From: Caulobacterales bacterium 32-69-10 | GTDB taxonomy: Bacteria > Pseudomonadota > Alphaproteobacteria > Caulobacterales > Caulobacteraceae | NCBI GenBank assembly: GCA_002280485.1 | Contig: NCED01000010.1 | Location: 52,242 to 95,158, forward strand | Reading direction: 5' to 3' | DNA: 42,917 bases | Notes under the pieces: generated by a model | Seen by the model: the letters and a program-made list of their open reading frames with translations, nothing else | Database searches by the model: none | Told to the model about the DNA's origin: nothing | In this document: positions 36,127 to 42,917 of the stretch, one piece after another | Layout of the letters: the number at the start of each line of letters is the position of its first letter | How positions within the stretch are numbered: position 1 is the first letter of the stretch | Made by a program: the position numbers and the translations under genes

Positions 36127-37269
36127 ATGGCGTACCATGCCCGCGGACGCCTGCCCCACCTGTCGCCCCCCTCGGCCTATTATGACCCGGGTCAGTACGC
36201 CCTGGAGCAGGCGCGGGTGTTCGCCACCGCCTGGCGGTTCGTCGGAACCCTGGACGAGATCCCAGCCCATGGCGACTTTCTCACCCGCACCATCGCCGGC
36301 CTGCCGCTGATCTTGCGCAACCTGAAGGGCGAGGTGCGCGCCTTCTCCAACGTCTGCGCCCACCGCCACTGCCTGCTCAGGCGCAACCGCTACGGCAAGG
36401 CCGAACTGCTGACCTGCCCGTATCACGGCTGGGTCTACGACTGGGCCGGCAAGGTGAAGCGGGCGCGCGAGCCCCAGCTCTTCCAGCCCCCGCCCGATGG
36501 CCCGAACGACGGACGCCCGGCTCTGGCCCGCTATCGCACCGCCCTGTGCGGGCGGCTGATCTTCGTGCGGTTGTCGCAGGATGGGAGCTCGCTGCAGGAG
36601 TTCATGGGCGAACTCTACGACCTCATCGCCGAGCGCTTCGGCGATGACTGGCGTCCATCCCTCCGCCTGGACGTCGACTACCGCGCCAACTGGAAGGTGG
36701 CGGTTGAGAACGCGTTGGAGAGCTATCACGGCGCCGAGTTGCACCGTCGCACCTTCGGCGGCGACCCTGGCGAGGCGCGTTCGGAGCACCGCCTTGAGCC
36801 CGGATGGACCCAGTTTTCCACGAAGATCGAGATCAGGCAGCGTTTGGCCGGCCGGATCTATTGCGAGGTCGAGGATAGTCTGCTGCGCTTCGTAGGCGAA
36901 ACGCCGACGGCCACCTATCGCCACTTCCACCTGTTTCCCAACCTCACCTTTTCCCTCACGGACACGGTCAGCTACGTCCAGTGCATGGAGCCGGTGTCGC
37001 CGACGGGCTCGGACGGGCTGATCCGTCAGTTCACGCTCTCGCGTCGACGCTGGTCCCCATGGCGGCGGGGGCTGCTGGCCCTGTGGGGGGCGGCGTCGGC
37101 GCGGCTGACCCGGCGGATCGTAGGCGAAGACATGGCGATCTATCCCGACCTGCAGCGCGGCCTGGAGGGCAGTCAGCAGGCGGGCCTGCTCGGGCGCAAC
37201 GAGGAGCGGATACACGCCTTCCAGGCCTGGCTGCGCGAGCGGCTGGCGGCCTCGCCGACCGACCCCTAA
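36127..37269 (+). CDS. Rieske non-haem iron oxygenase, alpha subunit
   Basis: A 380-aa protein. The Rieske [2Fe-2S] cluster ligands are Cys77, His79, Cys97 and His100 in CAHRHC and CPYHGW. The catalytic domain has the mononuclear iron ligands His201 and His206 in NALESYHGAELHRR. The acidic ligand probably comes from GEDMAIYPDLQRGLEG (Asp335). The bridging residue Glu198, where dioxygenases have Asp, is typical of the choline/carnitine-monooxygenase-like branch. It hydroxylates or demethylates an unknown small molecule with electrons from a reductase. No ferredoxin or reductase gene is nearby, so it must borrow one. There is no signal peptide. The ATG at 36127 is the first in-frame start before the conserved block. 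Confidence 0.9.
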   Translation: MAYHARGRLPHLSPPSAYYDPGQYALEQARVFATAWRFVGTLDEIPAHGDFLTRTIAGLPLILRNLKGEVRAFSNVCAHRHCLLRRNRYGKAELLTCPYHGWVYDWAGKVKRAREPQLFQPPPDGPNDGRPALARYRTALCGRLIFVRLSQDGSSLQEFMGELYDLIAERFGDDWRPSLRLDVDYRANWKVAVENALESYHGAELHRRTFGGDPGEARSEHRLEPGWTQFSTKIEIRQRLAGRIYCEVEDSLLRFVGETPTATYRHFHLFPNLTFSLTDTVSYVQCMEPVSPTGSDGLIRQFTLSRRRWSPWRRGLLALWGAASARLTRRIVGEDMAIYPDLQRGLEGSQQAGLLGRNEERIHAFQAWLRERLAASPTDP

Positions 37270-37303
37270 GGTGGCGTAGGTTTCAGCGGCTTATCGGTGC
37301 GGC

Positions 37304-37603
37304 ATGACCCGGCGCGTTCTCGGCCTCGCTTTCCTCCTCGGTCTTTCCCTGTCCACATCCGCCTGCGCCACCCGCTCCAGCGGGCGCGCCGAGGCTTCCA
37401 TGGCCCCGGACGGCAGCATCGCACTGAAGGCCCGCGGGCACGGCCTGTTCGGGCGGGGCGGGCAGACCGTGGTGTTCCGGCCGGGCGAGCCCGGCTACGA
37501 GGCGATGAAGGCCCAGATCGAGGTGCTGGACACGGGCGCCCGCCGGCCGGTGCTGACCTGGACCATCGGCGAGCCTGAGCTGATCCTGCCGCCTGGACGC
37601 TAG
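37304..37603 (+). CDS. Small exported protein, possible lipoprotein (99 aa)
   Basis: The N-terminus [20 protein letters not shown] followed by Cys is a signal peptide ending at a Cys with a weak lipobox (TSAC; Thr where Leu is usual), so lipidation at Cys21 is possible but not certain. The mature 78 residues contain [20 protein letters not shown] and end in ELILPPGR, with short beta segments. I recognise no family. It lies between the Rieske oxygenase and metG, with 40 bases to the metG ATG, so it could share the metG transcript. There is no other clue to function. Confidence 0.7.
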   Translation: MTRRVLGLAFLLGLSLSTSACATRSSGRAEASMAPDGSIALKARGHGLFGRGGQTVVFRPGEPGYEAMKAQIEVLDTGARRPVLTWTIGEPELILPPGR

Positions 37604-37644
37604 CCGCTTCTGTTTCCCGGCCCGGCCCCTTATATCGGCGGCCC

Positions 37645-39357
37645 ATGGCCCGCATCCTCATCACCTCCGCGCTTCCGTACATCAACGGCATCAAGCACCT
37701 CGGCAACCTGGCCGGCTCGATGCTGCCGGCCGACCTGCACGCCCGCTTCCGCCGGGCGCAGGGTCACGAGGTGCTCTACATCTGCGCCACCGACGAGCAT
37801 GGCACCCCGGCCGAGCTCGCCGCCGCCGCCGCGGGACAGGACGTGCGCACCTACTGCGATGAGCAGCACGTCCTGCAGCGCTCGGTGGGCGAAGCGTTCG
37901 GCCTGTCGTGGGACTGGTTCGGGCGCTCGTCCAACCCGCCCAACCACCGGCTGACCCAGCACTTCGCCGAGAAGCTGGAGGAGCGCGGCCTGATCGAGGA
38001 GCGGGTGGACCAGATGGTCTATTCGATCGACGACCGCCGCTTCCTGCCCGACCGCTATGTCGAGGGGACCTGCCCCCACTGCGCCCACCCCAAGGCGCGG
38101 GGCGACCAGTGCGACAACTGCGGCCGGCTGCTCGACCCGACCGACCTGATCGAACCCTATTCGGTGATCTCGGGGTCGAAGAACATCGAGGTGCGCGACA
38201 CGCGCCACCTCTATCTGCTGCAGACCAAGATCAAGGCCGAGATCCGCGCCTGGGTGGACTCGAAGGCCGCCGGTTGGCCGGCCCTGACCCGCTCCATCGC
38301 GTACAAGCACCTCGACGAAGGCGTGATCGACCGCGGCATCACCCGCGATCTGGCCTGGGGCATCCCGGTCACCAAGGACGGCGTCCCGCGGCCGGGGTTC
38401 GAGGACAAGGTCTTCTATGTCTGGTTCGACGCGCCGATCGAATACATCGGGGCGACGGTCGAGTGGGCCGACGCCACGGGGAACGACTGGCGTCGCTGGT
38501 GGCGCCTCGACGCCGGCGCCGACGACGTGAGCTACGTCGAGGTGATGGGCAAGGACAACGTCGCCTTCCACACCGTCAGCTTCCCCGCCACCCTCATCGG
38601 TTCGGGCGAGCCGTGGAAGATGGTCGACCAGCTTAAGGCCTTCAACTGGCTGAACTGGTACGGCGGCAAGTTCTCCACCTCGGGCAAGCGCGGCGTCTTC
38701 ATGGACCAGGCGCTGGAGCTGCTGCCGGCCGACCCGTGGCGGTGGTATCTCCTGGCCAATGCGCCGGAGGGATCCGACACGGCCTTCACCTGGGAGCAGT
38801 TCCAGGGGGCGGTGAACAAGGATCTGGCCGACGTGTTCGGCAACTTCGTCAACCGCATCGTCAAGTTCGCGGAGAGCAAGTTCAACGGGGTCGTCCCCGA
38901 AGGCGGCGAACTGGGGCCGATCGAGGAGGCCCTGTTCGCCAATGTTGCGGCCAAGCTCGCCGAACTGACCGAGGCGATGGAGGCCTTGGAGGTGCGCAAG
39001 TCGGCGCAGGCCCTGCGCGCCCTGTGGGTGCTGGGCAACGAGTACCTGCAGGAGGCCGCCCCGTGGACGGCGCTGAAGACCGACCGCGACCGGGCGGCCG
39101 TCGTGGTGCGCACCGGACTGAACCTGGTGGCCCTGTTCGCCGCCGTCTCCCAGCCCTTCATCCCCGAGGCCGCGGCCAAGGCGGCCGGGGCGGTAGGCGA
39201 GGCCTCGCCCAGCCCTTGGCCGGGAATGGACGCCCGCGCCGAACTGACCAGGCTGGCGCCCGGCCGCGCCGTCGCCGCGCCCGAGGTCTTGTTCAAGAAG
39301 ATCGAGGACGAGCAGGTCGCCGAATGGACCGAGCGCTTCGGCGGGGCTGACACTTAG
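37645..39357 (+). CDS. metG: Methionyl-tRNA synthetase
   Basis: A 570-aa class I enzyme. The HIGH motif is HLGN at residues 18-21 and the KMSKS motif is KFSTS at 342-346, a variant normal for this subgroup. A zinc knuckle is formed by Cys143, Cys146, Cys156 and Cys159. The anticodon-binding helical domain follows, and the C-terminal dimerisation domain seen in E. coli MetG is absent, giving the common short form. It charges both elongator and initiator tRNA-Met in the cytosol. The ATG at 37645 starts at the conserved ILITSALPY block. A composite palindromic repeat follows the stop. Confidence 0.97.
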   Translation: MARILITSALPYINGIKHLGNLAGSMLPADLHARFRRAQGHEVLYICATDEHGTPAELAAAAAGQDVRTYCDEQHVLQRSVGEAFGLSWDWFGRSSNPPNHRLTQHFAEKLEERGLIEERVDQMVYSIDDRRFLPDRYVEGTCPHCAHPKARGDQCDNCGRLLDPTDLIEPYSVISGSKNIEVRDTRHLYLLQTKIKAEIRAWVDSKAAGWPALTRSIAYKHLDEGVIDRGITRDLAWGIPVTKDGVPRPGFEDKVFYVWFDAPIEYIGATVEWADATGNDWRRWWRLDAGADDVSYVEVMGKDNVAFHTVSFPATLIGSGEPWKMVDQLKAFNWLNWYGGKFSTSGKRGVFMDQALELLPADPWRWYLLANAPEGSDTAFTWEQFQGAVNKDLADVFGNFVNRIVKFAESKFNGVVPEGGELGPIEEALFANVAAKLAELTEAMEALEVRKSAQALRALWVLGNEYLQEAAPWTALKTDRDRAAVVVRTGLNLVALFAAVSQPFIPEAAAKAAGAVGEASPSPWPGMDARAELTRLAPGRAVAAPEVLFKKIEDEQVAEWTERFGGADT

Positions 39358-39360
39358 AGC

Positions 39361-39506
39361 CTTCTCCCCTCGGGGAGAAGGTGGCGGCGCAGCCGACGGA
39401 TGAGGGGGCGGCGCCGGATGTGGCGGACGGGTGAAGCGGGGCTGGCGTCCTGAACGACCCCTCATCCGGCCCTGACGGGCCACCTTCTCCCCTTGAAGGG
39501 GAGAAG
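39361..39506. repeat. Composite palindromic repeat downstream of metG
   Basis: Two hairpins bracket about 100 bases. The first, 39361-39380, is a 9-bp stem (CTTCTCCCC/GGGGAGAAG) with a TC loop. The second, 39484-39506, is an 11-bp stem with a single G loop. The two also complement each other, and the inner flanks (GATGAGGGG and CCCCTCATC) are inverted too, so one long hairpin is possible. Elements of this type are widespread between genes in alphaproteobacteria. It may terminate metG and the convergent TerC gene. Confidence 0.8.
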
Positions 39507-39517
39507 GGCCTAAGACA

Positions 39518-40270
39518 TCAATGCGCGCTCGGCGTTCCCGGCTTGATGTCCAGGAAGTCGGGCATGAAGGCGTTGTACTGGGCGGTGCGGCCGAGGTCGA
39601 CGACGACCTCGCGGTGGCCCTGCCACATCATGTGCAGCGCGACATAGAGCACGATCACCAGGCCGATGAAGCCGATCCAGCTGTACTTGTGCAGCAGGCG
39701 GGCGATCCAGCTCGCCGCCACGCCCATCAGGGCGATGGAGGCCAGAAGGCCCACCACCAGCACCGCCGGATGCTCGCGGGCCGCTCCGGCCACGGCCAGG
39801 ACGTTGTCCAGCGACATGGAAACGTCGGCGATCAGGACCTGGATGAAGGCTTCGCGGAAGGTCTTCGGCTTGCGGCGGGAGGCGACCCGGCCCGGCTCGC
39901 CGTCGATGTCGACGCCGGTGGCGTGCTCCAGGGCGGACTCAGCCTCCGCATGCTGCTGCTGCTCGCGCAGCTCGCGCCACATCTTCCAGCACACCCACAG
40001 CAGCAGGATGCCGCCGGCGAACAACAGGCCGATGACCGCCAGCAGCTGGGTGGTGATCAGGGCGAAGCCGATGCGCAGCACCACCGCGACGGCGAGGCCG
40101 GCCAGGATCACGCGCTTGCGGTCCTTGGGCTCCAGCCCGGAGGCGGCCAGGCCGACCGCCACGGCGTTGTCGCCAGCCAGCACCAGGTCGATCATCAAGA
40201 CCTGGAACAAGGCGGTCAGGGCGGCCCAGCCGCCGCCGCCGATGAGAGTACTCAGATCGAAGCCTGTCAT
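39518..40270 (-). CDS. TerC family membrane protein (likely metal exporter)
   Basis: A 250-aa protein with about seven membrane segments. The paired family signatures are LMIDLVLAGDNAVAVG (Asp28, Asp34, Asn35) and LIADVSMSLDNVLAVAG (Asp149, Asp155, Asn156), acidic residues within the membrane. A hydrophilic loop of about 40 residues (100-140) separates the halves. TerC-family members of this YjbE/YkoY type export manganese or supply metal to secreted enzymes; the substrate here is inferred. No yybP-ykoY riboswitch was found in the 100 bases upstream. The start ATG 40270 lies just after an intrinsic terminator of the preceding gene, so it has its own promoter in about 45 bases or is read through. 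Confidence 0.88.
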   Translation of the reverse strand: MTGFDLSTLIGGGGWAALTALFQVLMIDLVLAGDNAVAVGLAASGLEPKDRKRVILAGLAVAVVLRIGFALITTQLLAVIGLLFAGGILLLWVCWKMWRELREQQQHAEAESALEHATGVDIDGEPGRVASRRKPKTFREAFIQVLIADVSMSLDNVLAVAGAAREHPAVLVVGLLASIALMGVAASWIARLLHKYSWIGFIGLVIVLYVALHMMWQGHREVVVDLGRTAQYNAFMPDFLDIKPGTPSAH

Positions 40271-40315
40271 GTTCCGGTCTTTGCTGGGCGAGGCCTCGCC
40301 GTCAAGCGGGCAAAG

Positions 40316-40346
40316 AAAAAGCGCGCCGGACGGGGGTCCGGCGCGC
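40316..40346 (-). terminator. Rho-independent terminator
   Basis: On the minus strand an 11-bp perfect stem (40346-40336 with 40331-40321, GCGCGCCGGAC and its complement) has a CCCC loop and is followed directly by TTTTTCTTT. It lies 27 bases downstream of the stop of the proline-rich membrane protein gene and 45 bases upstream of the TerC start. It is the clearest intrinsic terminator in the window. Confidence 0.92.
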
Positions 40347-40373
40347 CAGATCGTTGTGCTTCGAGATCTTGGG

Positions 40374-41480
40374 CTAGATCTCGTTTTCGCTGAGAGTCAC
40401 CGGCCGCGGCTCCTGCCGGGCGCGGCGGGCGTTGCGGCGCGCGCTCGCTGAGCGCGACGGACCGCCGCGGCTCCGGGCCAGGCCGGCTACCACCAGGGCG
40501 GCGATCAAGATCAGGATGCCGGCGCCGAGCACCCGCGGCGTCAGCTTGAAACCGCCCGAGGACGAGGTGACTGAACCGAGGTTCAGCCTGTCCGAGCCCG
40601 CGCCGATCAGGTCGGCGCCCACGTCGGCGTGCAGGTTCTTGGCGTCCGGCTGGGCCGCGGTGACGCTCCAGTGGAATTCGGTCGGCGTACCGGCGACGAG
40701 GGGCTGCGACTGGGTCGCGTCCGGGGTGACCGCGAAACCGTCGCCCGACAGGACCGAGGTGATGTTCACCGCGGCGGCCGCGTCGGACAGCTGGTTCTTG
40801 GCCGCCTCGTCACGAACGGCCTGGCCGAACTCGGCCGGCAGGGTCAGGGTGACGTCGGCCGGCTGGTCGGCGGTCAGGGTCGGCACGGTCAGCTTGGCCC
40901 CGTTGGCGACGGCCTCGGCGAGGCTCATCTCCAGGGCGGCGAGGCGGGTGGCGCGATCGCCGAGCGGCGTGTTCGCATTGCCGGCCGGCGTGGCGGGAGT
41001 CTTAAGGGCCGGCGCGGCGCCGAGTTTGGGGACGGCCGGCGTGGTCAGCTTCGGCGGCGGCGCGACCTTGGCCACGCTTCCCTTGGGCGCGATCTTCTGG
41101 GGGGCGGGCTGGGGCGCGGCCTTGGCGACCGGACGGGGGGCGACGGCGCCGCTCTGATAGGCCGGACGGGCCGGCGCCGCGGCGCGGGGCCGGGCGGGCT
41201 CGACATAGCGATAGGTGGGGGCGGACTCGACGCGCTGGCGGACCCGGCGGGGGGGACGGGTCGGCTCGGGCGGGTTGGGGATCGGCGCCATGGCGATGAT
41301 CACCGGGCCCGAGGGCTGGTAGGGCTGGCCCTCGGCCGGCTGGTAGGCGTCGGAGGGCGGCGGGGGCGGGGGCGGCGTCGGCTCGCCCATCAGTTCGGAG
41401 GGCGGCGGCGGCGGCGGCGGCGCTTCGGAAGGTTCCGGATACGGCTGGGCGCCACAGGCGGCCATGCTGCGTTTCAACAT
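40374..41480 (-). CDS. Proline-rich, C-terminally anchored protein of unknown function
   Basis: A 368-aa protein from ATG 41480 (GGAG about 10 bases upstream). Residues 10-170 are extremely Pro/Ala-rich, with two long runs of Pro around residues 22-40 and an Arg/Ala/Pro-rich stretch. A folded, beta-rich domain covers about 175-330, beginning LGDRATRLAALEMSLAEAVA, with repeated LTL/VTLTLP strands and TPTEFHWSVTAAQPDAKNL. One membrane helix (VLGAGILILIAALVVAGLA) lies near the end, followed by a strongly basic tail (about 345-368). I recognise no family. Topology is likely a large domain on one side of the inner membrane, with the basic tail cytosolic by the positive-inside rule. It ends at a strong terminator. 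Confidence 0.72.
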   Translation of the reverse strand: MLKRSMAACGAQPYPEPSEAPPPPPPPSELMGEPTPPPPPPPSDAYQPAEGQPYQPSGPVIIAMAPIPNPPEPTRPPRRVRQRVESAPTYRYVEPARPRAAAPARPAYQSGAVAPRPVAKAAPQPAPQKIAPKGSVAKVAPPPKLTTPAVPKLGAAPALKTPATPAGNANTPLGDRATRLAALEMSLAEAVANGAKLTVPTLTADQPADVTLTLPAEFGQAVRDEAAKNQLSDAAAAVNITSVLSGDGFAVTPDATQSQPLVAGTPTEFHWSVTAAQPDAKNLHADVGADLIGAGSDRLNLGSVTSSSGGFKLTPRVLGAGILILIAALVVAGLARSRGGPSRSASARRNARRARQEPRPVTLSENEI

Positions 41481-41568
41481 GGGACGATAGCTCCAATTCG
41501 CAACTCGCCCGCCCCCCGGGCGCGCGCAATTAAGCCTTCGTAAAGCAAAGGCGGCGCCAGAGCCGAAA

Positions 41569-42426
41569 TCAATCCCGTTCGCCTGGGACGCGTGCCCGCG
41601 CCCCCTCATAGAGCGCAATTGCCGCAGCCGATGCGACATTCAGGCTCTCGAACCCTCCCGGCATAGGGATGTTGGCGAGCACGTCGCAGTGCTCGCCGAC
41701 CAGCCGGCGCAGGCCCTCGCCCTCCGAGCCCAGCACCAGCACCGTGGGCGTTCCGTCCAGGGCCTCGGCGAGGGGCGTGCCGGCCTCGCCCGCCAGGCCC
41801 ACGCTGCGCCAGCCGAGTTCGCCAAGCTGCTCCAGCGCCCGGGCCAGGTTGACCACCCGCACGGACGGCACCTGGTCGATGGCCCCGGCCGCGGCCTTGG
41901 CCAGGGCGCCGGTGAACGGCGGCGCATGGCGGTCCTGCAGGATCACGGCGCGGGCCCCGAAGGCGGCGGCGGAGCGGAAGATCGCGCCGACATTCTGCGG
42001 GTCGGTGACCTGGTCCAGCATCAGGAGCAGGCCGTGGGCCGGCTCGGCCACCGATTCGAGGTCGACCGGCTCGAGCGCCGCGGCGGACAGGGCGAGGCCC
42101 TGGTGCACTGCGCCCGGGGGAAGGACATGCGAGATGTCTCCGCCGTTGGTCATGGTCTCGGGGACCAGGCCGGAGGCTTCGATCGCGGCGCGCGCGCCTT
42201 TCTCGGCCTGCAGGGCCTTCAAGCCCTCGGTGGTGACCAGCAGGCGCTTGAACGGGGCCCGGGCCGGATTGGCCAGGGCGGCGGCCACCGCGTGGCGGCC
42301 CCACACCCAGTCGCCGCCGTCGCCGCCGCCGCTGCGGAAACACTGATCGCGCCTTCCCTTGCCCTCCTTGTCGAGCCTCGGAGAAAAGCGCGCCGGGTGG
42401 TCGTTGCGTTGCCGGGATGAGGACAC
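41569..42426 (-). CDS. rlmB: 23S rRNA (guanosine-2'-O)-methyltransferase, RlmB/TrmH family
   Basis: A 285-aa SPOUT enzyme. DWVWGRHAVAAAL starts the substrate-binding domain. The catalytic knot domain has LLMLDQVTDPQNVGAIFRSA (motif 1 with the essential Asn/Arg), VLVLGSEGEGL (motif 2) and NIPMPGGFESLNVASAAAI (motif 3). RlmB methylates G2251 of 23S rRNA; the SpoU family includes other targets, so the site is inferred from close likeness. GTG 42426 is the chosen start. A reading to 42627 would translate the antisense of tRNA-Tyr and is rejected. The gene is divergent from tRNA-Tyr, with 114 bases between. Confidence 0.9.
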   Translation of the reverse strand: MSSSRQRNDHPARFSPRLDKEGKGRRDQCFRSGGGDGGDWVWGRHAVAAALANPARAPFKRLLVTTEGLKALQAEKGARAAIEASGLVPETMTNGGDISHVLPPGAVHQGLALSAAALEPVDLESVAEPAHGLLLMLDQVTDPQNVGAIFRSAAAFGARAVILQDRHAPPFTGALAKAAAGAIDQVPSVRVVNLARALEQLGELGWRSVGLAGEAGTPLAEALDGTPTVLVLGSEGEGLRRLVGEHCDVLANIPMPGGFESLNVASAAAIALYEGARARVPGERD

Positions 42427-42540
42427 TATAAGACGCGCTCCGATTTTGGCCCGGGGCTTTTCGACCCCGCGATCTTGTCTATAGCGGCAAGATTCGTGGA
42501 GCGGAGGCCCTATCTCGCCAGGCTCGGAATCACCGCGTGA

Positions 42541-42626
42541 GGGGGAATGTCCCGAGCGGCAAAGGGGACGGACTGTAAATCCGTTGGCGTACGCCTTCGC
42601 AGGTTCGAGTCCTGCTTCCCCCACCA
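42541..42626 (+). tRNA. tRNA-Tyr (anticodon GTA)
   Basis: A class II cloverleaf with a long variable arm: acceptor GGGGGAA pairing with TTCCCCC, anticodon loop CTGTAAA giving GTA, extra arm around TGGCGTACGCC, T-arm GCAGGTTCGAGTCCTGC, discriminator A. The 3' CCA is encoded at 42624-42626. It lies 50 bases upstream of tRNA-Gly and starts the tRNA-Tyr, tRNA-Gly, tuf array. Confidence 0.98.
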
Positions 42627-42676
42627 CGCGTTGATCCGAGGCGGCGTCCGAAAAAGGCGACCGGAAGTGGCTTAGG

Positions 42677-42750
42677 GCGGGTATAGCACAATGGTAGTGC
42701 AGCAGCCTTCCAAGCTGAGGATGCCGGTTCGATCCCGGCTACCCGCTCCA
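42677..42750 (+). tRNA. tRNA-Gly (anticodon TCC)
   Basis: Acceptor GCGGGTA pairs with TACCCGC; D-arm TAGCACAATGGTAGTGC; anticodon loop CTTCCAA giving TCC; T-arm GCCGGTTCGATCCCGGC; discriminator T. The 3' CCA is encoded at 42748-42750. It reads GGA/GGG. It lies 68 bases upstream of the tuf ATG and is probably cotranscribed with it. Confidence 0.98.
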
Positions 42751-42818
42751 AAGCGCCTTTTAGAGCCGAAATCCACTCGTTCCAGACCGGACCCAGGTCC
42801 GCGCAAAGGTAAGATCTG

Positions 42819-42917
42819 ATGGCCAAGGAAAAGTTCAACCGCAACAAGCCGCACTGCAACATCGGCACGATTGGTCACGTGGACCATGGCAAGACGACGT
42901 TGACGGCGGCGATCACC
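42819..42917 (+). CDS. tuf: Elongation factor Tu, N-terminal part (continues past window)
   Basis: The first 33 residues are visible. [20 protein letters not shown] followed by [13 protein letters not shown] contains the GTP-binding P-loop GHVDHGKTT of EF-Tu. EF-Tu delivers aminoacyl-tRNA to the ribosome. AAAGG about 9 bases before ATG 42819 is the likely ribosome-binding site. The upstream tRNA-Tyr and tRNA-Gly genes recall the tRNA-tufB operon of enterobacteria (tyrU-glyT-thrT-tufB), so processing of a common transcript is expected. The rest lies outside the window. Confidence 0.97.
   Translation, partial: MAKEKFNRNKPHCNIGTIGHVDHGKTTLTAAIT

Noticed and set aside
35854..37215. Open frame on the minus strand through tRNA-Thr and the Rieske gene
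   Set aside because: Its end is the spurious peptide that arises from translating a tRNA gene (AQLVEQLICNQKVPGSSPGA), and the rest is antisense to the oxygenase.
40271..40373. Possible yybP-ykoY manganese riboswitch before the TerC gene
   Set aside because: The region holds only the terminator of the previous gene and a short leader; no matching conserved helices or loops were seen.
42427..42627. N-terminal extension of the RlmB-type protein
   Set aside because: It reads the complement of tRNA-Tyr; the peptide (GEAGLEPAKAYANGF) is a known artefact of this kind.
42530..42887. Minus-strand open frames across tRNA-Tyr, tRNA-Gly and tuf
   Set aside because: Antisense to tRNA genes and to the start of tuf; products such as GSRDRTGILSLEG are classic artefacts.

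Overview
GC-rich chromosomal segment of an alphaproteobacterium. The family of housekeeping proteins, DUF2336 proteins, an alphaproteobacterial-type ispH/thrB/rnhA set, a KFSTS-type methionyl-tRNA synthetase and typical intergenic palindromes suggest Caulobacterales (Caulobacter/Phenylobacterium-like). The lineage is an inference from gene content and style; no 16S is present. Coding density is high, no gene-free stretch exceeds 300 bases, and no integrase, insertion sequence, prophage or CRISPR array was seen.

Layout. (1) 1-6.2 kb: the tail of a long-chain-type acyl-CoA dehydrogenase, a palindromic repeat, a type II peroxiredoxin, YqgE, a GNAT acetyltransferase, then rnhA-thrB and ispH on the minus strand, with a CynX/NimT-type MFS transporter lying between thrB and ispH on the other strand. 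(2) 6.3-10.4 kb: a SAM methyltransferase, a secreted protein translationally coupled to argS, a perfect 31-bp inverted repeat, and a cytoplasmic cyclophilin. (3) 10.5-15.3 kb: an SLT-type lytic transglycosylase-like protein, a DUF2336 protein, an orphan Hpt phosphotransfer protein, NAD kinase, and a second DUF2336 protein. This is the least explained neighbourhood. (4) 15.3-21.5 kb: glycerol kinase, then an RND efflux operon whose periplasmic adaptor gene carries an internal deletion plus frameshift while the pump gene is intact. (5) 21.5-30 kb: a lipoprotein c-type cytochrome, a fused HyuA-HyuB 5-oxoprolinase, an anchored alpha/beta hydrolase, a flavodoxin, and a strongly divergent PEP-carboxylase-family protein. 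(6) 30-36 kb: secreted proteins of unknown role, a second methyltransferase paralogous to the one at 6.3 kb with a 61-aa protein just upstream, a short RTX calcium-binding protein, an AsmA-family protein, and tRNA-Thr. (7) 36-42.9 kb: an orphan Rieske oxygenase, a small exported protein, metG, a composite palindromic repeat, a TerC-family exporter, a proline-rich membrane protein with a clear intrinsic terminator, RlmB-type rRNA methyltransferase, and tRNA-Tyr - tRNA-Gly - tuf (start only).

How it works together. Much of the segment is translation machinery: argS, metG, RlmB, three tRNAs and tuf. The rest is isoprenoid, threonine and NADP supply (ispH, thrB, NAD kinase) and envelope functions. 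Convergent genes are packed very tightly: two pairs overlap by exactly 4 bases at their stop codons, and ispH overlaps the MFS gene by 62 bases. I see no obvious dedicated defence or mobile system. The most noteworthy items are the broken RND adaptor, the atypical PEP carboxylase, the DUF2336-Hpt-NAD kinase cluster, and the paired methyltransferases.
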